Positions 52,686 through 60,017 of a stretch of 64,000 bases of DNA are shown piece after piece. The stretch lies in NCBI GenBank assembly GCA_029564595.1, contig JAKQPS010000113.1, positions 252,927 through 316,926 on the forward strand. Reading direction: 5' to 3'. Source of the stretch: a bacterium. GTDB lineage: Bacteria; UBP15; UBA6099. Within the stretch, counting starts at the first letter, position 1. The number at the start of each line of letters is the position of its first letter. Made by a program: the position numbers and the translations under genes. The notes under the pieces were generated by a model. It searched no databases. It saw nothing but the letters and a program-made list of their open reading frames with translations, and was not told where the DNA came from.

Positions 52686-53447
52686 ATGAGAATGCCTTTG
52701 ATAGCAGGGAACTGGAAGATGAACGGAGACGTGGCGGGAGTTGAAAAGTTTGCGGACGAATTCGAGATTTCGCAGGATATCATAGAAAAGCGTCAGATGG
52801 CAATCTGCCCGCCCTTGACGCTGATGAGCGCGTGGAGAGCGGCCGCCGAAAGCAAACCGCACATCAAGCTCGGAGCGCAGAACGCGCACTGGAAGTCGAG
52901 CGGCGCGTACACCGGCGAAGTGTCTCCCGGAATGCTAAAGGAAGCCGGTTGCTGGTGCTGCATCGTCGGCCATTCGGAGAGGCGGCAGTATTTCGGAGAG
53001 AACGACGCGGATGTGAACAAGAAGATGAACGCGCTTCTTGACGCGGGATTGGTTCCGATCGTGTGCGTTGGAGAGACGCTGGAAGAGCGCGAGGCCGGGA
53101 AGATGGAACAGGTTATAACGACGCAGGTTTCAGGCAGCGTTCTAGCTTCCGCCGACAGAGGCGATCTGTCCGTGATAGTGGTAGCATACGAACCCGTGTG
53201 GGCAATCGGGACAGGGAAAACAGCCACCTCCGATCAGGCGCAGGAAGTCTGCGGACTTATCAGAAAACTGCTGTCGGACAAGCTTGGCGCGGCTTCTGCG
53301 GACGCCATAAGAATTCTGTACGGCGGAAGCGTGAAACCTGACAACATGTCGGAACTCATGTCGAAGCCGGACATCGACGGAGGTCTTGTCGGCGGGGCAA
53401 GCCTTAAAGCGTCTGACTTCATGGGCATAGTAGGATATAAAGAGTAA
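52686..53447 (+). CDS. tpiA: Triosephosphate isomerase
   Basis: A 253-residue TIM barrel that interconverts dihydroxyacetone phosphate and glyceraldehyde 3-phosphate in glycolysis and gluconeogenesis. GNWKMNG gives the substrate-binding Asn and Lys, VGHSERRQYFGE the catalytic His, VVAYEPVWAIGTGKTA the catalytic Glu and the flexible loop, and LYGGSVKPDN and GGLVGGASL the phosphate site. Length is normal. GGAGG lies nine bases before the ATG at 52686. RodA and a sugar nucleotidyltransferase gene follow in the same direction. Confidence 0.98.
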   Translation: MRMPLIAGNWKMNGDVAGVEKFADEFEISQDIIEKRQMAICPPLTLMSAWRAAAESKPHIKLGAQNAHWKSSGAYTGEVSPGMLKEAGCWCCIVGHSERRQYFGENDADVNKKMNALLDAGLVPIVCVGETLEEREAGKMEQVITTQVSGSVLASADRGDLSVIVVAYEPVWAIGTGKTATSDQAQEVCGLIRKLLSDKLGAASADAIRILYGGSVKPDNMSELMSKPDIDGGLVGGASLKASDFMGIVGYKE

Positions 53448-53498
53448 GCTGGCGCGCGCGACGGAAATTGCAACGGAACAGAAAACGCGGAACTAGCT

Positions 53499-54608
53499 AT
53501 GCTGCCGAGGGGTTTTTTAAAAAATCTGGACGCGGGGCTGATCGGCTCCTCCGGGCTGTTGGCTCTGATAGGTCTGGCGTCTCTGTATTCTTTGGGCCGC
53601 CAAGACCCTTCGGGTTGGATGTCGCAATTTTCCTTCAATCAGGCGATGTGGCTTGTCGCCGCCGTCATCCTCGGCATAGCATGCTGGACTCTCAACTACC
53701 GCTTGTGGGACAGGTTTTCGTGGGCTTTGTATATAGTGAATATAGCGTTGCTGGTCGGGCTGCTCATTGCGGGAATGACGATCAAGGGCGAGGCCACGAT
53801 GCGCACCCTCGGCGCTGGCAGCATCCAGCCTTCAGAGCTTGCGAAAGTCCTCTTCATCGTCACTTTCGCCGGATACCTCGCAAGATACCGCGAAGAGATG
53901 GACAAACTTCTTTTCCTCAGTCTCGCCGCAGCTCAGTTCATACTGCCGTTCATTCTCATAATGCTTCAGCCGGACCTCGGAACAGCGATAGTGTTCATAA
54001 TTGTTTTCTTCGCGATGCTTTATGTGAGCGGCGTCGACTGGCTGACTGTTTTCGTGAGCATGGTGGCGCTTGTTTCCGCGGGACTCGCGGCCTCTCCTTT
54101 CGCGCTTAAAGAGTATCAGTTCAAACGGTTGATATCGTTCATAAACCCAGACGCGGACCCTCTCGGCTCCGGCTACCAGCTTGTTCAGTCTAAGATAGCG
54201 ATAGGTTCGGGAGGACTGTGGGGAACGGGATTGCTGGACAGTCCGCAATCCGGGCTGGGCTTTCTGCCGGCGTCTCACACGGATTTCATATTCTCGTCGA
54301 TTTGCGAGCAAGCGGGATTCATAGGGGGGGCAGCAGTCATTCTGCTTTTCGCGTGGTTCCTTTTCAGAGTGGTCCGCATAGCGTCTCAATCCGAAGACCT
54401 TTTCGCGGTGTACATCGCCGCCGGAATCTTCGCGATGATCGCCGGTCAGGCAATTATCAACATCGCCATGACAATGGGCTTGTGCCCGATAACCGGATTG
54501 CCATTGCCATTTGTCAGCTATGGCGGAAGCTCGATGCTTGTGAACGCCGTAGCAGTGGGGCTGCTTCTTAACATCTCAATCAGGCGGAGAAAAATAATGT
54601 TCGGCTGA
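53499..54608 (+). CDS. rodA: RodA, SEDS-family peptidoglycan glycosyltransferase
   Basis: A 369-residue membrane protein with about ten transmembrane segments. It polymerises lipid II glycans during lateral wall growth together with a class B penicillin-binding protein. Signature segments are IQPSELAKVLFIVTFAGYL, LQPDLGTAIVF, GSGYQLVQSKIAIGSGGLWGTGL, FLPASHTDFIFSSICEQAGFIGG and GLPLPFVSYGGSSM. The last is typical of SEDS proteins. Length and motif order favour RodA over FtsW. It starts 51 bases after tpiA; the ribosome-binding site is weak. No mreBCD or PBP2 genes are in the window. Confidence 0.95.
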   Translation: MLPRGFLKNLDAGLIGSSGLLALIGLASLYSLGRQDPSGWMSQFSFNQAMWLVAAVILGIACWTLNYRLWDRFSWALYIVNIALLVGLLIAGMTIKGEATMRTLGAGSIQPSELAKVLFIVTFAGYLARYREEMDKLLFLSLAAAQFILPFILIMLQPDLGTAIVFIIVFFAMLYVSGVDWLTVFVSMVALVSAGLAASPFALKEYQFKRLISFINPDADPLGSGYQLVQSKIAIGSGGLWGTGLLDSPQSGLGFLPASHTDFIFSSICEQAGFIGGAAVILLFAWFLFRVVRIASQSEDLFAVYIAAGIFAMIAGQAIINIAMTMGLCPITGLPLPFVSYGGSSMLVNAVAVGLLLNISIRRRKIMFG

Positions 54609-54646
54609 CGGCGTTATCAGAGCGCCGTCGCTGAGGGAGATAAGAA

Positions 54647-55399
54647 ATGTCGAAAGATGAAAATCTCGCTGTTCTCGTGTTGGCGGCCGGCAAGGGAAAA
54701 CGCATGAAGTCAGACATCGCAAAGGTGTTGCACGAGGTCGCGGGCAGACCGATGTTGTCTTACGTTCTGGACAGGGCGTCGGAACTTGGAGCCGCGCGCG
54801 TAATTGTCGTCGTCGGGCATAAAAAGGAAACCGTCATTTCCATGCTTCCTTCAGGAGTGAGCCACGCCGTTCAAGAACCGCAGCTTGGAACCGGTCATGC
54901 AGTGATGTGCGCGGAGGGCCTGTTCAGAGACGCTCAGGGCGACATCTTAATCCTTTATGGAGACGTCCCGCTGATAACGACCCGCACAATCCGTTCGCTT
55001 TGGGAAAATCATAGAGAATCGGAGAATTCCGGAACGATACTAACCGCGATTCTAGCCGAGCCTGCGGGTTACGGCAGGATTGTCAGAAACGAATCGGGCG
55101 GAGTAGACGCAATAGTCGAGCACAAGGACGCCGGGCCGCAAGAACTCGCCATAAAAGAGATAAACACCGGAATATGCTGTTTTAAAGTTGCCGATCTTCT
55201 ATCAGTGCTAACGGAAATAAAAGACGACAACGCGCAGGGCGAGTATTACATCACTGACGCAGTGGGTCTGATGAGGAGCCGCGGGATGCGTGTCGGAGCG
55301 GTCGTGGCGTCGAACCCGGCTGAGACGGAAGGCATAAACACGGAAGAACAGAGAGCCGCGGCGGAGCTTGTCATGATAAATCGCCTCGGCGGCAATTGA
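54647..55399 (+). CDS. Sugar-1-phosphate nucleotidyltransferase, GlmU N-terminal-like
   Basis: A 250-residue nucleotidyltransferase. VLAAGKGKRMKSDIAKVLHEVAGRPML is the nucleotide-binding start, PQLGTGHAV and LYGDVPLI follow, and GEYYITDA ends the catalytic core. This is the uridyltransferase half of GlmU (UDP-N-acetylglucosamine synthesis). The left-handed beta-helix acetyltransferase half is missing: the protein stops at 250 residues against about 450. It could work with a separate acetyltransferase or make another sugar nucleotide. GGGAG precedes the ATG. It lies 38 bases after rodA, consistent with a role in cell-wall precursor supply. Confidence 0.88.
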   Translation: MSKDENLAVLVLAAGKGKRMKSDIAKVLHEVAGRPMLSYVLDRASELGAARVIVVVGHKKETVISMLPSGVSHAVQEPQLGTGHAVMCAEGLFRDAQGDILILYGDVPLITTRTIRSLWENHRESENSGTILTAILAEPAGYGRIVRNESGGVDAIVEHKDAGPQELAIKEINTGICCFKVADLLSVLTEIKDDNAQGEYYITDAVGLMRSRGMRVGAVVASNPAETEGINTEEQRAAAELVMINRLGGN

Positions 55400-55445
55400 A
55401 TATTATTGCTTTTGCTTTGGAAATCACTTTTGCAGCTTCAGTGCG

Positions 55446-56252
55446 TCAAACGCGCGAGCGGCGCGGGCGGACAGCTCCGGAAAGTAGAAACACCGCGGCT
55501 CCAAGCAAAACGATGGAAGATCCGCTCGATATGTTCAGATAGTAGCTGGCGAAGAGACCGCCGATGACAGTGAAGAAAGTGTAAACCATCGAAGCGGCGA
55601 TTACTGCGCGGTAATCATTGAACCACATTCTTGCCGTCGCGGCTGGCAAAACCAGCAGCGCGCTGATAAGCACTATGCCTATGACTTTCATGCTCATCAC
55701 CACAGTGACGGCTATCGCGCCGAGAAGCGCGTAGCGGAGAGCGTCCATAGGGAGCTTGAGCGCGCGCCCGTATTCTTCGTCGAAACACATTACAATAAAC
55801 TCTTTGAAGAACAAAGCGACGACGCCGAGCACGACCGCGCCCATAGCCGCCACCGCGATGATGTCGCCTGAAGTCACAGCGAGAATGTTGCCGAATAAAT
55901 AGCCGAATAAATCCACTGTGTATTGTTTTTTTAAGCCGATTAAGAGAGCGCCCATAGCCATCGCGACGGAGAACATGATGCCGATAGCGGTGTCTTCGGA
56001 AACTTTCCTCGACTGGCTGACCCTCGCCACTATCAGGGCGGCGGCGAATGAAAAAACGACCGCGACGCCGACGGGATTCGCGCCGATGAAGCTGCCAAGC
56101 GCCGCCCCGCCAAAAGCGGTGTGGGATATGCCCACCCCTATAAAACCGAGATTGCGGTTCACCACGAAGAAAGAAATCACCGGACAAACCAAACTGACCA
56201 GAGCGCCGACTATGAGAGCCCGCTGCATGAATGTGTATTCGAATATTTCCAT
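55446..56252 (-). CDS. ABC-3 family metal transporter permease (ZnuB-like)
   Basis: A 268-residue permease with about eight transmembrane helices, encoded as the last gene of a three-gene metal-uptake operon. GALVSLVCPVISFFVV, ISHTAFGGAALGSF, EYGRALKLPMDALRYALLG (the ATPase-contact loop) and LLVLPAATARMW are typical of the ZnuB/MntB/TroC group. It starts two bases after the ATPase gene stops. Zinc or manganese are the likely ions. Permease sequence alone does not separate them. Confidence 0.92.
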   Translation of the reverse strand: MEIFEYTFMQRALIVGALVSLVCPVISFFVVNRNLGFIGVGISHTAFGGAALGSFIGANPVGVAVVFSFAAALIVARVSQSRKVSEDTAIGIMFSVAMAMGALLIGLKKQYTVDLFGYLFGNILAVTSGDIIAVAAMGAVVLGVVALFFKEFIVMCFDEEYGRALKLPMDALRYALLGAIAVTVVMSMKVIGIVLISALLVLPAATARMWFNDYRAVIAASMVYTFFTVIGGLFASYYLNISSGSSIVLLGAAVFLLSGAVRPRRSRV

Positions 56253-56253
56253 A

Positions 56254-57045
56254 TCAGTCCGCGGCCTCGGAGTCTTCCCGTTCGCGCCGGACGACCCGGT
56301 GCGGGATGTCCCCGTGCAGGAATATCTCTTTGTGTTCTCCTATGAAACCCTCCGTCACCGGGCATGTCAGCCTTTCAGGCTTGTCGTGAACCACCACATT
56401 CACGTTCACGCAGGCGACTTGGTTGCAAACGCGGGGTATCACGCCCATATCATGGGTTACTATCATTATAGTAAGGCCTAAATCATCCCTGAGCCTTTCT
56501 ATCAAAGCGTAGAACGAGTCCTGAGAATGAGCGTCCATGCCGGCCGCAGGCTCGTCGAGCAGAAGAAGCTCCGGCTTGGCGGCGAGCGCGCGGGCTATGA
56601 AAACGCGCTGCCTCTGTCCGCCGCTCAATTCGGAGATGTGGCGCGAGCGCAGATCGCCCACCTCCATGATTTCAGCGGCCTCCGCCGCAGCCGCGCGCTC
56701 GCTCGCCCCCGCCCTCTTCATCATCCCAAGCTCGCCGTACATCCCCATTAGTATCACATCGATGACTTTTATCGGGAAGCGCCAGTTGGCCGAGGCATGC
56801 TGCGGCATATATCCTATGCCCTTGCCATTGGCGGAGCGTCTGAAATCAAACTGAATCTGTCCTTCCGCAGGTTTTATCAGACCTGCTATTAGTTTCAAAA
56901 GAGTGGACTTTCCGCCCCCGTTCGGGCCGACCATTCCAAACACCTGTCCGCGCTCGACTTCCATGCTGACTCCGGCAATAGCCGGAGCCGCCGCTCCGTC
57001 GTATGAAAACAAAATCCCTTTTGCCTTTACGATCGCGTCAGACAA
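56254..57045 (-). CDS. Metal ABC transporter ATPase (ZnuC-like)
   Basis: A 263-residue ABC ATPase. Walker A is GPNGGGKST, the Q-loop region contains GYMPQHAS, the signature motif is LSGGQRQRVFIARALA, Walker B is LLLLDEP and the switch His is in VTHDMG. The C-terminal part has NVNVVVHDKPERLT with extra histidines. The start is TTG at 57045, preceded by GAGG eight bases upstream, and lies five bases after the stop of the binding-protein gene. It powers metal uptake with the flanking permease and binding protein. Confidence 0.95.
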   Translation of the reverse strand: MSDAIVKAKGILFSYDGAAAPAIAGVSMEVERGQVFGMVGPNGGGKSTLLKLIAGLIKPAEGQIQFDFRRSANGKGIGYMPQHASANWRFPIKVIDVILMGMYGELGMMKRAGASERAAAAEAAEIMEVGDLRSRHISELSGGQRQRVFIARALAAKPELLLLDEPAAGMDAHSQDSFYALIERLRDDLGLTIMIVTHDMGVIPRVCNQVACVNVNVVVHDKPERLTCPVTEGFIGEHKEIFLHGDIPHRVVRREREDSEAAD

Positions 57046-57050
57046 TAACT

Positions 57051-58013
57051 CTACCTCAACGCTTTCCTCATCTCGCCCAAGTTGTATCTCATGAGTTTCA
57101 GATAGCTGTCCCTGCCGGGGACGCCGGGGCCTCCGAGGGGATCGAGTATCGCTACTTTAATTCCGGCTTCCTTCGCTATAATATTGGCTGTTTTCGAGTT
57201 CAACTGAGGCTCGGCAAAAATCGCTTTCGCTTTCGACGCTCTGGCTTTGTCAACGATTCTGGCCAACTGCTCCGGCGCAGGCTCCTTGCCCGGAAATTCC
57301 TGTATCACCCCGGCCTGCTCCAGCTCGTAATCCTTCGCCACGTAGTCCCAAGCGGAATGGAAGGCTATGAATTTTCTTCCAGCCAACGCTTTGGAGTGCA
57401 CTGTCAATTCGCCGTCAAGCTTCTTCAGTTCAAGGATATAATCATCGGCTTTCTCCGAAAAATAACCGGAGTTCTCAGGGGCCTTCTCGATCAGAGCGTT
57501 CCTGATCACGCTCACGACTATCATCGCTCTCCTCGGACTAAGCCAGTAGTGCGGGTTCGCCTCCATTTTATCTTCGTGTTCGCCTTCATGCCCGCTCTCG
57601 TCTTCATGTCCGTGTTCGTGAGCTTCTCCTATGATAGGTTTAACATGGTCGGAAAACTGAATCCTTTTAACATCCTTGTTCTGAACTGAAGAGAGCATTT
57701 TATCAGCCCAGAACTCGAACCCGAATCCCACCAGAGCCACAATGTCGGCGTCGCTCAAAACCTTCATGTCCGCCGGAAGAGGCTCGAACGTGTGAGGCGA
57801 CTGTCCCGGTTGAACGAGGAACTTAACGTCAACATGCTCGCCGCCCACCTGACTTATTATGTCCGCAAGAGGAAATATCGATGTCACGACGACGATGCGG
57901 TCGTTTTCAGGTTCGACTTCTTTCGACGGTTTCTTCGAGCATCCCGAAGCCGCTATTATCATAACAGCCGCCGCTATCGCAGCCGCGGCGTTCATTCCCT
58001 GTTTTCTCCGCAT
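57051..58013 (-). CDS. Zinc/manganese-binding lipoprotein (ZnuA-like)
   Basis: A 320-residue cluster A-I solute-binding protein. A lipoprotein signal ends with AASGC at residue about 25. The metal ligands include a His in PHTFEPLPAD, PHYWLSPR and AFHSAWDY plus an Asp near the C-terminus. A His/Glu-rich loop (HEHGHEDESGHEGEHED, residues about 131-147) marks zinc-specific ZnuA proteins, so zinc is favoured. GGGAGG lies seven bases before the ATG at 58013; the longer in-frame start at 58034 contains that site. It heads the operon with the ATPase and permease; no Fur/Zur gene is nearby. Confidence 0.93.
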   Translation of the reverse strand: MRRKQGMNAAAAIAAAVMIIAASGCSKKPSKEVEPENDRIVVVTSIFPLADIISQVGGEHVDVKFLVQPGQSPHTFEPLPADMKVLSDADIVALVGFGFEFWADKMLSSVQNKDVKRIQFSDHVKPIIGEAHEHGHEDESGHEGEHEDKMEANPHYWLSPRRAMIVVSVIRNALIEKAPENSGYFSEKADDYILELKKLDGELTVHSKALAGRKFIAFHSAWDYVAKDYELEQAGVIQEFPGKEPAPEQLARIVDKARASKAKAIFAEPQLNSKTANIIAKEAGIKVAILDPLGGPGVPGRDSYLKLMRYNLGEMRKALR

Positions 58014-58129
58014 GACGCAGCCTCCCGAATTCAATTTCTAAATAGATTCTATAGCGCGCCGCAACGAACGACAACCGGGTTGGCTCCGTCCGGATGCCAT
58101 GAATCCCCGCTAATAATTCCTGAAGCGAC

Positions 58130-58552
58130 TCAACCGAGGTTATTCATTATCTTATGGATTATCTCGTCTTTTTCCGCGCCGCTCATTTCGACCTGCTTGA
58201 ATTCCATCGAAACGCCGTCGTTCTCATATCTCGGAATCACATGAAAATGCGAGTGCATAACCCGTTGTCCGGCAGCGACTCCCAAATTGTTTATGAAGTT
58301 GATCCCATCGCAACCGAAAGCGTTCTTCGCCGCGGAGGCGACTTTGCTCATCAGCTTCGAGCAGTCCGCCAACTCCTCCGTGGTCATCTCCAGCAAATCC
58401 CGCCTATGCTCCTTTGTTAATATGAGAGCGTGCCCCTTGGTGGCCGGAAAGGCGTCCAACATCGCAACGCATGTGTCATTCTCCGCGATAAAACGCACAG
58501 GGATTTCGCCCGAAATTATTTTGCAGAATATACAATCAGGATACTTTGCCAT
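58130..58552 (-). CDS. HIT-family nucleotide hydrolase (Hint-like)
   Basis: A 140-residue histidine-triad protein. CIFCKIISGEIPV at the start and HSHFHVIPRY (residues about 96-105), with the HxHxHxx triad, place it in the Hint/HinT group, which hydrolyses purine nucleoside phosphoramidates. Cys7 and Cys10 in the first motif may form a zinc site in some members. Length and motif spacing are normal. GGAGAACGGAC precedes the ATG. It appears to be a stand-alone gene, with gaps of more than 100 bases on either side. Confidence 0.96.
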   Translation of the reverse strand: MAKYPDCIFCKIISGEIPVRFIAENDTCVAMLDAFPATKGHALILTKEHRRDLLEMTTEELADCSKLMSKVASAAKNAFGCDGINFINNLGVAAGQRVMHSHFHVIPRYENDGVSMEFKQVEMSGAEKDEIIHKIMNNLG

Positions 58553-58662
58553 GTCCGTTCTCCACGTTATTTTGTCAGCCGTTCGCGGCGGACATTTTCT
58601 GAGTAAATAATATCACAGTGTCGGAATACTGAAAACAGTTTGATTTTGCCGTTGATGTCTAT

Positions 58663-59889
58663 TCAGACAATCTCGACGCCTTTTTTCCTCGGCTTTGAAG
58701 GCAGTTTCATCTGCATTGGGAAATCGCCGTGGATATCGCGTTTTGTAGGATAGCCGACGGAAATAAGAGCGACTATGCGCGAGCGGCTCGGCGCGTCAAT
58801 AATCCTTGCCGCCCTGCCCTCATGGAAATCAGGCATGATGTTCAGAGCCAACCCCAACTCGGCGGCCATGAGAGAAATGTGAGAAATCGCGATCGGCACG
58901 TCAATCATAAAATAAGGCTGTTCTTTGCCTCGCGCGCGTTGAGAGCCGTCGTCAGCAATCGCCGCTATTACAACTCCCGCTTCCGGGAAAGGCGTCTGAA
59001 GCCCCCTCTCATTGTGCGCGCACGACTCCAGCCTCCACAGATTCTCCTTGCAGCGAATTATCACGAATCGCCATATCTGACTGTTCGAAGAGGAAGGCGC
59101 GAGCCGCGCGGCTTCCATCAGCCAGTTCAATTTCCACTCTTCAACCTCTTTCTTCGCGAACGTGGAGACAAACCTAGTCTTTTTCAGAAGCCCCGGCACG
59201 ATGTCATCGGCGTTCAGACCCGCCGAGATTGAAGCGCCCGCAAGAAGCTCGGCGTCCGGCGTAAGGTCCCATACAGCCGGCTTTCCGAACTTTTCCAAGA
59301 ACACTGTTTCCGTCAGCGGCCTTCGCTGATAGTGGAGTCTCTTCTTAATAAACCTGTCGAACTGCCCCGTGATGTCCAGCGGAGTTATCTGTTTCTGATA
59401 AGGTATGCCGATTGGCGACATTGCGACTATGCGCGTTCCTTTGGGCAGTTCCAATGCCTTTGCCACCGGGGCTTCGTCGAAAGCTCCCAGCCAACAAGTT
59501 CCCAAGCCCGACGCGCTGGCGGCCAGCGCGAAGTTCTCAAAGGCCATCGCAGTCTCCATAAGGTAAAACTGCTTGTCTCCCTTTCTCGGCGCAGAGTCGG
59601 GGTTAGCCGTAACGCACGCCATCCCCGGTATGTCCCCGGCGGCCATCCAAACATTAGTTTTTCCCTTAAAACCGGACATTGCGGCTTTTCTGCACGCCGC
59701 CGCATGTTTCTCATCCAAAATAACTTTAATATTCCAAGAGGGAGAACTGCCGAATGCGGCGGACAGCCGCGCTGCCGCAACCGCGCCGTTCAGCGCCTTT
59801 CTCGGCGCGGCCTCAGGCTCATATTTCCTTACGCTTCTTCTCGCTCTGATAACTTCAATAAGAGAAACGGGTTTCTTGATTTCCGCCAT
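58663..59889 (-). CDS. Two-domain nitroreductase-family protein
   Basis: A 408-residue protein with two consecutive nitroreductase-fold regions. Residues 10-190 contain VIRARRSVRKYEPE, AFENFALAASASGLGTCWLGAF and IGIPYQKQI, typical FMN-binding motifs, although the substrate loop is shortened. Residues about 215-400 contain TRFVSTFAKKEVEEWKLNWLMEAARLAPSSSNSQIWRFVII, FMIDVPIAISHISLMAAELGLALNIMPDF and SVGYPTKR, a second copy. Most nitroreductases are single-domain dimers of about 200 residues, so this looks like a fused dimer. GGGGGGCGAG precedes the ATG. The physiological substrate is unknown. Confidence 0.85.
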   Translation of the reverse strand: MAEIKKPVSLIEVIRARRSVRKYEPEAAPRKALNGAVAAARLSAAFGSSPSWNIKVILDEKHAAACRKAAMSGFKGKTNVWMAAGDIPGMACVTANPDSAPRKGDKQFYLMETAMAFENFALAASASGLGTCWLGAFDEAPVAKALELPKGTRIVAMSPIGIPYQKQITPLDITGQFDRFIKKRLHYQRRPLTETVFLEKFGKPAVWDLTPDAELLAGASISAGLNADDIVPGLLKKTRFVSTFAKKEVEEWKLNWLMEAARLAPSSSNSQIWRFVIIRCKENLWRLESCAHNERGLQTPFPEAGVVIAAIADDGSQRARGKEQPYFMIDVPIAISHISLMAAELGLALNIMPDFHEGRAARIIDAPSRSRIVALISVGYPTKRDIHGDFPMQMKLPSKPRKKGVEIV

Positions 59890-60017
59890 CTCGCCCCCCG
59901 GTCATTTCTTTTTACAGGCTTGTGCAAAATTTCACTTGTTAGGTTTCATTATAGCGCCTACGGCCATTTTTGGTCAAAAATCGATTATTTTCCGACAATT
60001 CTATTTCTGCCAGAGCG

